This document shows positions 23,580 to 34,459 of a stretch of DNA of 64,000 nt, in pieces. The DNA comes from Tetracladium setigerum. Lineage: Eukaryota; Ascomycota; Leotiomycetes; Helotiales. Under the pieces are notes generated by a model that was given only the letters and a program-made list of their open reading frames with translations, was not told where the DNA came from and did not search any database. Numbering within the stretch: the first letter of the stretch is position 1; the number at the start of each line of letters is the position of its first letter. A program made the position numbers and the translations under genes. The stretch covers positions 434,001-498,000 of the forward strand of contig PZJY01000012.1 of the NCBI GenBank assembly GCA_031472005.1, given 5' to 3'.

Positions 23580-26500
23580 TCAATTCACGATCTCAACGCC
23601 CCACCGCTGCTCGCCCTTTCCATCAACAAACGGCCCCATCTTGGCTTTTCTTTCATGAGCCTTGCCATATCTTTTGAAAGACTTTTCCTTTACCCCTTGG
23701 TCCTTCGTCGTCGAATCGACGTTTTCTCTAGCCCATTTCAGCAGCTTCTCACTTCCATAGACATAGGCCAGTATACTCCCAAGAGTATCAACATCTCTGG
23801 GAAGCTCCTTGTATCGGCGCCGATCGAAACTGTACAGAATGATCGTGCTCAAAGCGAGGAAGGCGAGAAGCGCAATACAGAGCCATACTGCAGTAGGAGA
23901 CATTACCAGAGCTTCGATAAGCGTGTGTAAGGTGGCCTCCTCTGAAGTTGGGGTTGCCGAGAAGAACTTTCGAGCATTATCATACTCGGCTTGTATCGTC
24001 GCATTTTGATTCACAGAACCAATGTCAAAAGGGAAAGTATGCCCGATGGGCTGGAAGGCATTCCCTCCTCTATCGAAAGTGGTATTCGACGAGACAAAGT
24101 GTTTGAAAAAGATCCCCGCGACCGTGTTCGCGTGCTTGGTATAGGTATCGAAGTCAAAAAGCGCTTCTTTGCTGTTATTCGCTAGTGCAAGCATCGAGTA
24201 TGACATGAGATCGACATTGAGACCGGGAGACCTGATGTTGAAGGCTCGCTCGTCAAGACTCTGAGGCTCTGTAGGACATCCTTGTCCCATGTTACATCCA
24301 ACACCGAGTAGATTTTTGGCAGATGCGGAAATCATGGCGTCCCAAAAGATTGCTCCGTAGCTATCACGGTTAGATGATGGGTAAGATGTTTTGATAGGGG
24401 AAATTTTTTACCTGACTGAATAATTATATTCACTACCTCCGGTTTGTGCTTTGTATTCAGCGCTGTCTTTGTATAAATCTGACATACTGTGCTGGACATA
24501 TGTATCCGCCCATGCTTCTTTGCACGGTTGGACATCGTCAATAATGGTGTAGTTCTGCACGAAACCTGTTTCAGTATTCACAATGAGAGAGGCGTTCGCC
24601 TTTTCGATGATTGGAACGCATTGAACTGCAGCAATTTTTGGTTTCTCCACGAAGACCCAGGTTGGGTCTGCGTTGGACGAAGAATCGTTGTATAGTTGAG
24701 TAAGTGGGCGACCAGAAACCCAACGGGCGTTCATGGATGGGACATAGCTATCATATAGCGCTATTTCAGTGCGGTTATCCGTCCAGTATCCAATAGCAGC
24801 TTGACCAGGGCCCTGTGCTGTCTCGTTACTGCAGCATACAAGGATGGCCAAAAAATGTGGCCCGACATCTAGGCTTAGCTGGTAGCCGACGTCCAGGCCA
24901 GGTGGTGAGGTGGTGACATTCCAGAGACTCTTATTGTCGTAGGAGTCCAGCTCGGAATTCTTGAAGTCAATCTCCTCCCACCAGGGTGATTCGGGATCTT
25001 CCTCGAGGGGAGTGCATTCAAGCCGCGCACGGATAGCTTGGGTCTGAACCGTGACATTGGAGTTAAAACTTGATGCTACTTGACCAGAGATAGGGAGGTT
25101 GGCAGCTTCAGCAAGTCCAGATAGATTAATCGGTACGAAGCTCCAAGTGTCACTGCTCCAAGGTGGAGAGACAGCACCGTGTACAACTTCGGCCGTCGCC
25201 GTATACAGCCATCCCGTCCCCAAATTTGCGTAGAACTTCGCTATGATCATAGATCTTGTTGGTCTAAGTCCTGAACTTACCGAGTTCTGGGATCGCGAGA
25301 GGAATAGTTCAGGCACCGTACGAAGCTCAAGTTGTCTGGGGATATGTAGTATCTGTGATCGAGTCGTTTGCTCTTTCTGAAACAAGGCTGAGGTTCCAAT
25401 TGTCACTGGAGAGATTGTGAGCAGAAATTCTTGTTAGAGGGAGGGTTACCAACAGGTTTCTGTCGCCAATGCTGCAAAACCGACTATGACCATTAGCCAG
25501 TGCTTGTTCTTCAACGCTTTAATTGATGTGAAGATGAAGGGGGTGTTGGCATATTCGGCGAGCAAGGTATGCGATATACTCTTTGGCTTCTTTAGCATAG
25601 AAGAAAAAGGCTGTAGCCTCTTTAAAGTTGATTCGATTCCACCAAACCACAGCTTCACTCCAATCGCGAACAAGATCGGGACAATTGAGTATGGAGCATA
25701 TGCTATATTCTCACCAAACTCGATTTCGTAGACTAATGCTGACTGATGTAGACCACCGTTTTGTGATACTCTATACAGCACCAGAATGCCGGCTGCGATG
25801 GAAGCGAGAAACAGGAGAAGCGCGGGTGGAACCCAACTTCTCATAATCATTGGCCTTGGGTCAGAATTTTTGTCGGATTCTATGAAGTTAGTGGTTGAGT
25901 CAGAAGCTAGGTTGAGTCATGTTCTCTGTCTGACTTACGGGTTCTCGTCTCTTCGTTGGTTGGTTCTCTATGACCGGAGGCAGATAGACCGTCTTGCTTT
26001 AGCGAAAACGTCAAATGCTGCATTTTTGCAGTCAGAAGATCATTTGATATACAATCAGTGTCCTTGAATAATGCTCGGACACTATCTGTGTGTGCAAGTA
26101 GAGAGGCAACGGTGGCAATGGCTGCAGGGTCATTCGAAAGATTCAGAGGTCTCCGATTCAGTCTTGTAAAGAAAGCAGTCCCAAGGATGCAAACGCTAAT
26201 AAGTACCAGTGCTACCCCAAAGAAATGCCAACACCAAGGGTAACAGTGATCTTGCGCTCCACGGAGGCGATCTCCCCGGGCGCTGTCTCTATATCGCTGA
26301 ACTTGGCGTCAGTCAAAGCGGCCAATATCATTTCTCCAAAGTATCGTTGTTGCAGCGTGCGCGCTTCGTTTACCAGAGTCTTGCTATCAACAATCGGCTG
26401 CGGATTTGAGCCGTATTGCGGAAGGTTTGCTATGGCTGCCAGAGGCCCGAGGAAAACATGCCTTGAATTACGAGCGTTGTAGGAGCCGCGTCCAAACTTC

Positions 26501-28084
26501 GTTTCCCATATATGGCCAAGGAACAAGGCTTCAATCTCCGTAGCTCCATATTGTGCCACATCCAAGTCCCTTTGATTCCGCTTGAACTCCTCGGGGTCTA
26601 CAAGAATGGTAGTTTGCGAATCGGTGATCATGACGGTTGCTGTAATATCCGCTTCAAGATAACTGCTGGTGCATAACTTGCTAGAGAAGTTCCAAGGAAC
26701 CCTGGAGTCATAGAGGACACCGGCAAGCATTAGACTGCTATTGGAGCAGGAAGCTGTTGTATCTGCCGAGCCTGACATCGCCAGGTAATCTGGCGTAGTA
26801 ATAAGGCTATTGAGGTCCGAGTCCTTCAACCATGCGCCTCCACCCTCTCCCATCCACTTATCAGACGTTTGGTTGGAAAACCTCAGCCCAATCTCGCATT
26901 CATTCGGAAATTTCAGCTGTAAAGTATATGCTCCTTCAGTGTCTGTGTCGGTTGGTGATATGATGACCACCGTTGTGTTCGTGACCTTAAATGAGGCCAT
27001 GTCCAAGCATGTCAGTTCACTTTTGTAGGCCTTTGTTTGTCCTTTCCACTGACGAGGAAGCCCAGGAAACTTCGCTCCCAGTGAGATGTCAGATCCAGAT
27101 GGCCAGAATGGTAAAACGGCATAATCATTCATTATCCAAGCCGATGTTGAGACGTTATTCATCGCACCAATAACGGTTCTGAGGATAATCTCATCCTGCG
27201 AGTCGACTGGTAGAAAAGTCTTCAGCGGCGACGACACATTGATTGTGCTGAAGGGTACAACATTTGCTATCCTAACAAGGCCAGAAGACAGCAGACCAGC
27301 GGACAAGGGGGATACGGCGAAAAGGGCGAGAAGATTGGCCACGGACGCGAAAAATAGAGCCCAGCCTGCAATGGTATATCATTAGTACCGTTTCGTGAGC
27401 GGGGTCAAAGAAGCATTCTTGCAACAGAACAAGGATCTTTCGAGACCAGGGCTTTATTGGGCAGCACTCACTGATTTTGCCATTGTTCCTCTTCTTATTT
27501 AAAGCATCAATAGGATCGTTCCACCAAATTCTGAGACTGCTGTTGATACTCTCCGTAGCAGAAGAACCACCAGGTTCTGACAGGCGAGCAAATTGCTCGG
27601 TCCGGCGAAGATCCTCTGCCATTGTTAGAACCGCGATGCCGTAAAACACGGCGATCATGGTTGGCACATATCGCCAGGCAAAGAAAAGGCCTGGTGAGTT
27701 GTCGTCGATCGTAAGACCATTATTCATGGCCGAGTACCCAGTAAGGATAAAAACCAAGGCCGCGAGGAGAAGCGAGACGAGGAATAACGGGATTAGATAT
27801 CTCAGTCGCAATGTCGCAGGAAGCCAGTGGCTGTTGTTTTGTCTATAAAGTTCACTAACCTCCGAGGCAAGAAACACCTTGCCGGTAGGCGATACTTCAT
27901 CGCTCGTCACGGTATGCTGGCTGCTCTCCTCCTGCATCAGTGGCATCGTGACCGAAGGTTCCGTCGACTGCTCAGAAGAGGTGACCTGCTCTCCTACTGT
28001 CGGGGCTGCATCTTCTGCAATTGGCGATACAGGAGAATATGCGCCCCGTTGGGGTCCTGATAGTGTCGACATCGGAGCAATCAA
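23580..28084 (-). CDS. large DUF3433 multi-pass membrane protein
   Basis: Fungal-specific integral membrane protein with two DUF3433-type halves. Exons on the minus strand are 28084-27472, 27365-25939, 25879-25454, 25405-24412 and 24360-23580. The first half starts with WLPATLRLRYLIPLFLVSL and LFFAWRYVPTMIAVFYG and continues through WWNDPIDALNKKRNNGKISW across the first splice. The second repeats the plan with SWVPPALLLFLASIAAGILVL and YSIVPILFAIGVKLWFGG. Long Asn-glycosylatable loops separate the helices, and a final helix lies near TAVWLCIALLAFLAL. The frame breaks at plus-strand C4 26215-26218. One added base gives exactly 1413 residues and restores a transmembrane helix (VALVLISVCILG). 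The function of this family is unknown; a plasma-membrane or wall-associated role is inference. The start could also be Met at 28072. Confidence 0.88.
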
Positions 28085-30728
28085 TGCTACCAGGTCAGGG
28101 GAGACTCTCCGAATGACCTATCCGTAAGATGTCGTCTAGGAAGTGGGAGGTTCAAATCGCATGCAAAAAAGACCGTCGGAGAAAAGTATTAAATCGCCAG
28201 ATGATACATGGGAGGCACCGACCTATGTACGGTACGTACCGTCCCATCAACATGAGAACAGGGGCACCACGCCGCAGGCGCCGTGCAGATCTATTCCCAT
28301 GAGGGGCGGCTGCAGTCAAATCAGAATGGTTCATTGGTGTCCGCGTACGAAGTATCACTCGGAGCCATTCTGCCTCGCCCATGTGCAGCCAAAGAGGCAG
28401 AGCGTGATGCTGGCAGTCCTTATAGTAAGGGGCAGCACCGCTCCACAATTCGATCAATGGACGACATGTAACTCGCTCATTATGCCATGCCCTTTTCATC
28501 GGTCGGGCTGTGCCGCAACCGCACTGTTTTAGTAACCGCCAGGAGATTATCAGATTGCCGCAGCCCCCCAGCTGAGTTCCTGAAAGGTCTTGGAGTCGGC
28601 CGGTGTGAAGCGACCTCTGACGACTATTGTGTGGGAAATCTCACAAACTCCAACATAGGTACAGGCGGGCGGGCAGGGTCGGCATTTATGGCTGTTGAAA
28701 ACTTCGCTTGGAACCTTCCCCGTTGGGTGGACCCCGCCACCCCCATGTAATTTAGCGAGTTGCCACACACCTCTAAGCGAGGCGCGAGACCAGCTTATTT
28801 GGTGCCGTTCGATCAATCTGCTGGAAAGCTCTGGGGAGGCAGAGAACACAGAGCGCAGATGGCTCAACGCCTTTACGAAAGCCTCTAAAGTTGTAGAGAT
28901 CTTCCATATTTCTGCCGAGTAGCCTGTGGTCACACAGTAAGTTCAACGCTAGAATCTGCTTGCAGCTTTAATCACGCTCACCGTTTTCGCCGCTCGAAAT
29001 GAACACTCGCTGTGCGTGGAAACAATTTCAATTCATCGCAACGTCTAGTCATGCAAAGAGAGTCTCCTCCTACAAGCTACATGTGCAGTACTTTGCACTT
29101 GTGGAATCCCATGCTGATAAACATCACATCATAAATGTTCAAACTTCCGCTTCCCTCGTTAGTGTAAAGATTACAACACTAACCTTCTCTGCTGATCAAT
29201 CTGACAGCGTCTAACTCTCGCTGACCATCAATAATGCGGGGACTTCTTCGAGCGTCTCAGCATTTAATTCTGCATGTTCAATGGACGAGAGGGTAGCAGC
29301 AGAGCAAGTTCCTAATCCACATACATATCAATTCCAAACTCGCCTTTAGCAAGCAACTCGAATTGGCGATGGGTGTAGGAAGCCACCCTTGGAACAGCCT
29401 TGAGGTTCGATTGCTCGTATTAAATCAAAATTAAGATCCAAGACTGCTCCAGACATACGAGACCATCCAAGTGAGATTGTTCTCAAACCGCTTGATCTCA
29501 GTCTATCTACTTGGCTGAACTCACATGCTTTATTAAGCCGAAGAATTGCTTGGAATGGCTCGACGAAGTACAAAACCAGCTATAGGGGAAGTAAAATGAG
29601 AATACCAAGACAAGAATGCGAGTACGAGATGAATTGGCAACTATTTTCTTCCCAATATGGTCACCACATCTGAGTTGAAGTGCATTGAGTTCATGCCAAT
29701 ACCTCAAGAACCCCTCAAAAGAACCCATGCGGAGGAACTTGGTCCAAAATGTACCCTACCCCGGACCAGCTCACCGACTTCAAGTTACCAAAAACACATT
29801 TCTGCATGTTGACCTTCCATTTCGCATAAGTGTTTTTGCAGCCTCTACAAAATGCAGAAGAGCACATGTACACTGCCCATTTCGAGAAACAAAAAAAGCC
29901 GGACCGAATTCCGAATTCGCATACACAATAACTGTGCCATACCCATGCACATTCGTAGACCCCCTAGTCCAGGTCCTCTCACACGGAAAGTAAGTCAGCC
30001 AGATATAATAAGCTTAAATTTAGAACAAGTATTACAAATTTCGCAAAGGGCGTGGGATTTAATTCTCCGATGCATATGGTGGCGATGTGGACGACGGGAG
30101 GTGTTCCCATGGGCAGCTGGGTAGTGCAGATAGATGATGTTGAGGCAAGAGGAGAGCAAGCGAGAAGCGATGTACGAGCGGGGGTGTGGGACTTGCCGTT
30201 TGACTTACCGGCATTCTTGCATGCGTTTTTTAGGTCAGCGACAGGTTAACGAGTACATAGGTCCGGATGAACTCCGCCTGTAGGGCTTGAAGTGTGTTGA
30301 TTAGGGTATGGGCGGGGCTACGTTCTCCTTTCAGATACGAGGGGCATGATGGGTCTTCTTGATTGTCGATTTTCCGGACATAAGCTGGTAATGCGATTGT
30401 CCAGAAGCGAGGGAAAGCTTACGTTGGCTCGTATCATATTTGGATTCAGAGATTTGCTGGTTTGTCGTTGTCAGATGGGAAACGAAACGACTTGCCCCGG
30501 CCCGTTGTGAACAAAGTGTCTCTTACTCTTAGTTCGCTGAGTGTGCTATCTATGCTTACAATGATTACAAAGTCCACGCGTCAAGTCTTGCCCGCCTTCA
30601 AAATTCAATGCTACGTTGTGTACCCCCTTCTTCTAATAACCTTAAACTCCCTTGGGTAGTATTTCAACCATGTGTATGTGCTAAACAACGAATCTCGCTA
30701 AAATTGCAAATGGCACTCTCCTGTTGAC
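28085..30728. other. gene-poor region between DUF3433 and bZIP genes
   Basis: About 2.6 kb with only short, overlapping ORFs on both strands and no recognisable product. It should contain the promoter of the DUF3433 gene and the 3' flank of the bZIP gene. I see no transposon ends or RNA gene. Confidence 0.4.
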
Positions 30729-31673
30729 CTACTCAATAACCTTTCTACTCGACACACACCTAAACATTGTCATTGCCCCCCTCCTAACTTGATTCCAAGG
30801 CCTCTCAAAATCATCAATCATGTTTCCGTTTCTCCCTCTGTGCCCCACTCTCGTTATCCCAGTCCCGTTCATCATGGAGTTTGATGTCAGCACACGCTCG
30901 TAGGCTTTAGCGAGCATTTCGCAGCGTGCTTCCAGCTCGGCATTTTTGGTAATTAGTTCCTTGTTTTCAACAGCAATTTGGTCGATGTACAGTCTTTGGC
31001 GAGCGCGGAAGGCGCGCTGAGCCTCGCGGTTTTGACTTCTTCGCCTCTGGTTATGCTGTTAGTTAATGTGGTGATTTTAAAAGCAAATTTTGAGGAGACT
31101 AACGGCTTGCGTGGGTGCTTTCCCTCCAGTTTCGGTGTCAGAGGTGTGAATTGTTCGCGGTCTTCCAATCTTTGGGAGTTGTGGACCGGGACTTGGTGGT
31201 GTTGGTGTGGTAATTCTCGGCGTCGAGTGGGGTTGTTGTGATTGTTGTTTGATCGAATCTTCCGAGTAAAGTGTGAAATCTTCAGGAACAGTATGAGACG
31301 GTGGTGAGAAATTGTCTGATATTGGAGTCATATATTCGAGAGGGGCCCCAGCCCAAGAACTTGAGAGTGTGTCCAGGATACCGAAAGTGTTTTGTTTAAG
31401 ATGGTCGAAGTTTGAATAGTCGTAGGATTTGTCGATTTCGGAAAGGGGAGATTCTGGCGATGAGAATTCAGGCTGGTCTTTTTGCCACTCTAGGAATTTC
31501 TGAGAGATGTCAGTCATATCTAAATAGGTCTCCGAGCCATAGCATACGTCGAGTGTATTCCATTCAACGTGTTGTTGGAAATCGGAATTTAAATCAAAAT
31601 CGCCCGAGTAGCCGTTGGATTCGGGTGTAGATGGAAAATTCATTATGTAGTTTGAGAGTGGCTGAGATAGCAT
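30729..31673 (-). CDS. bZIP transcription factor, Yap/Pap1-like basic region
   Basis: A 295-residue putative nuclear regulator in two exons: 31673-31104 and 31046-30729, with a 57-nt intron that starts with a GTTAGT donor. The intron interrupts the gene exactly before the basic region. After splicing this reads RRRSQNREAQRAFRAR, which has the N-x2-AQ-x2-FR signature of the AP-1-like Yap family rather than the ATF/CREB type. A heptad series follows (Ile, Leu, Leu, Leu at seven-residue spacing within IAVENKELITKNAELEARC). The N-terminal 190 residues are Asp/Ser/Pro-rich, as in activation domains. The clustered cysteines of Yap1's redox domain are absent, so oxidative control of the Yap1 type is unlikely. 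The C-terminus is short and basic. Target genes are unknown. Confidence 0.88.
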
Positions 31674-32261
31674 GTGGTAAAGTAGTACAGTGATCCTTTG
31701 TAGTTTCTAGATATGGGCGTGTGTGAGGGAGGGGGTTGGCCAAGACACCAAGTAAAATGGATGGCTCGCAAGATGTCTAGAATGGATGGGAGAGGTAGAA
31801 GAGAAAGATCATTAATACGCTATGTTGAAAAACCAGTGATCTTGTCAGAACTTATATTTCAGTTGACCGTGATAAGCAGGAGGTAGGTAGACATATCCAT
31901 CGTTCATCTCATCCATCGGGACAGTTCCCTTGCGGAAAAACGACAATTGGTAAGGACGACGTTCTGGATAAAGGGGTTTCTAAAACGGTCTCGACCGTGA
32001 CAAAAACCCAAGTAAAATGCATGGCAGCTACAACGAAGATAATTGGTATACAACCCGAACTTGGAAAATAATCGGACATTTCCAGGTTGTTACCAAATGA
32101 CGATGCGAAGTGCGAGATGTGGGATGTGGAATTAGTAAGGAATTAGATACACCTCCGTGGGCTCCCTAGTTGCCAAGTCGGCGTGGTTCCTGAATTGGCA
32201 TGAGCAGATCAATACCTTCTTTTGGTTTAGCGCGGGATCATTAAGGTCCCTTTTCAGATGT

Positions 32262-32267
32262 CACGTG
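32262..32267. promoter_or_regulatory. CACGTG palindrome upstream of bZIP gene
   Basis: Perfect palindrome about 590 bp upstream of the bZIP start codon. It could bind bHLH or bZIP proteins; this is weak, motif-only evidence. Confidence 0.25.
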
Positions 32268-33173
32268 AGGAATTGAGAGCTGACGGCAGTGAGAAGTACT
32301 TCGTCTAAGGTGATGTTGTTTTTGAATAGTCGAATAGTAGGACTGTAGTGCTGGACGAAGGTATACGACTATCCAATGTAGGGATATCCTAGCTGCCGCA
32401 CTCATCTCAAAAAAATCATCCAGGCAAAACTCTATTTCCTGTTTAGGCAGTCTGTTTACAATTCTCAACCCTTGAGAATTGATCAGATGAAAAGATAAAT
32501 CCTTTGTATCTGCACAAGGAAAGAACCTTCACAATCTGTATTTAGGGCTATCTTACATTAGATCTGGTGCCTTGGATATTTTGATCTTTTGAATCAACCC
32601 GAAATCGATAGCTGTCTTGTACTTCAACAAGCCAACACCCTGTCTAGAAACTGTTGATTGATAAATTGAGACTCTATTTAAGTATCGATATCTTTGATAT
32701 TGAAAAGGCAGTTATGTGGGATATTTTACCGGATATGAAATCCCATCACCGTCAGAAATGAAGGCTCATCATGTGAACTCCTTACTTTCGTTTGGTCAAG
32801 TGCATACGGAGTAAACAAGGACGTTCGATAGTAGGTGAAGACAACCTGTAGTCTTCGGGTTTTAGCCAATAGTAGGCAGACTGATCGCCAATGCCCAAGA
32901 AATGTCTTACTTCTCCACCTTAGAATTTATGGACCTCTGGAAGGCCAAAGCGGGGAAGTCTCCGACCTGATCTAGTCAGGAGAGGGACTTGGGGGTGGTT
33001 ATGGGGGTGAAGTTTTGAGCCAACATCACTATTGCACTACGCCTTGGCCTAACAATTGAGAGTCAACGAGCATTATGGGCTACTTTTTTATATTTCTATC
33101 TCGCAATATACCACTCGGTTTTCTAGATATCTTCTAGCAGAAGAAAATCATAACCCCGCAAAAGTGGCTTGTC

Positions 33174-33210
33174 TTGGTATCTGCTACTTTGGTATCTAGA
33201 CTTGGTATCT
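33174..33210 (+). repeat. three near-tandem TTGGTATCT copies
   Basis: The nine-base unit TTGGTATCT occurs at 33174, 33189 and 33202, with 4-6 base spacers. It could be a small operator-like cluster or decayed tandem repeat. Confidence 0.5.
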
Positions 33211-33279
33211 TGATTTGACACATGCAGGTACCAACAATACGTGGATTTAATATGCAGCTTTGGACCCTAACACATGGTA

Positions 33280-33370
33280 AAGTGTTCCGTATCCACGTTC
33301 GGGAAAGGTGGTGGCGTGTTAACGGAGATCAGCCGTTGACATCTTGACCGAACGTGAATGTCTAACACTT
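33280..33370. repeat. imperfect inverted repeat (long hairpin)
   Basis: Three pairs of complementary blocks nest in order: AAGTGTT (33280) with AACACTT (33364), CACGTTCGG (33294) with CCGAACGTG (33348), and AACGG (33321) with CCGTT (33333). Together they form an imperfect palindrome of about 90 bp. It may be a solo miniature element or a stable RNA hairpin. I see no flanking target-site duplication. Confidence 0.55.
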
Positions 33371-34459
33371 GGCACTAAGTATTTTTAGACAGTAGCCGTG
33401 TTGCTGATAGATTTTGAAGATTCCCGAGCGCCTAGGAATCGGGCAAGGATGAACGAGATCGAAATTTCTCATGGAATTATCGCATTGGCATTGTTGCGCG
33501 AGCACTTTCAGCCTTGCCTAGCGTTGTCCACAAAGCTTTGGCTTTTGCTAACCTGAATTGAATACGATTGTGCACAATATCACCAAATAGTAAAGATAAT
33601 CAGATCATGAAAGTCCAAGGTGCCTTCGTCTATTGGTCAACATAATAGGCGGATGTCGACTTTCACTAAGACGGTTGCGCGGGTCTTTCTTGAGATTTTC
33701 ATAACATTCGGTGTTGACATGAACACCATCAGGAAAGTCGTCCCTCGGAAGTTCAATCTCATCATAACGCTTATGGATATGATAGCGTTTTGCCGTCGAA
33801 ACAATACGGAAGTAGGTACGGAGGAAGCCCTGGAGACTTCCTCGGCACTTGGCGATACTCACTCGCGCTCGCAGCGCAAGAAATGCGACATGCAAAAAAA
33901 AAGGGTTCAGGTTGAAGGTCTCTCCGGGTCCCGATCATGCCATCAGCAGGACATAAGTGACAACCACTAGTTCTGTAACCTACCTGACAATCTTGAGGCT
34001 TCATCATTTCAAATTCTATGATCTTTAATTATCTTTGAATTCCATCATCTTGGTCAGCATCAACTATGCTTGCTGTTGCCCCTCGGTCAAGCCGTCACCG
34101 ACTTTCTTCAACACGGATTTACAAGGTTTGGTGTTTGATCCTTGGTATGCCGAGAAACCCGGACTTAAACACCATTAATTACTTGATCAGTCGACGAGCG
34201 GTCCCGACCATCCTTGAACAAATGCTTGAAGCGCGTCAAACTTGGGCCATTCAAGTGCGCCAATGGGATAATCATATCGTGCAGCAAATTCCTCCTGGCT
34301 AAAGGGCGCCGATGAGTAATTGGACAGAATCAAGGAGTAGTGGGGTATGGGTATTTCGAATCTGACATCCCACCAACAAGCCTCAATTGATTAAGAACCA
34401 AGTTAGGACATAGATGCCCTCGATTGCAACGGAGGTGCTCATCACCATCCTTCAGCCCT

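Larger units (their letters stand above)
31674..34459. other. AT-rich intergenic region with hairpin
   Basis: About 2.8 kb with no supported gene. It contains a CACGTG site, a triple TTGGTATCT repeat and a roughly 90-bp imperfect inverted repeat. An 84-codon ORF starting near 33629 and a 78-codon ORF near 34066 have no recognisable features. Confidence 0.4.

Noticed and set aside
28120..28160. ggttcaaatc resembles a tRNA T-loop
   Set aside because: The flanking bases do not form a five-pair stem, and no acceptor, D or anticodon arm fits around it.
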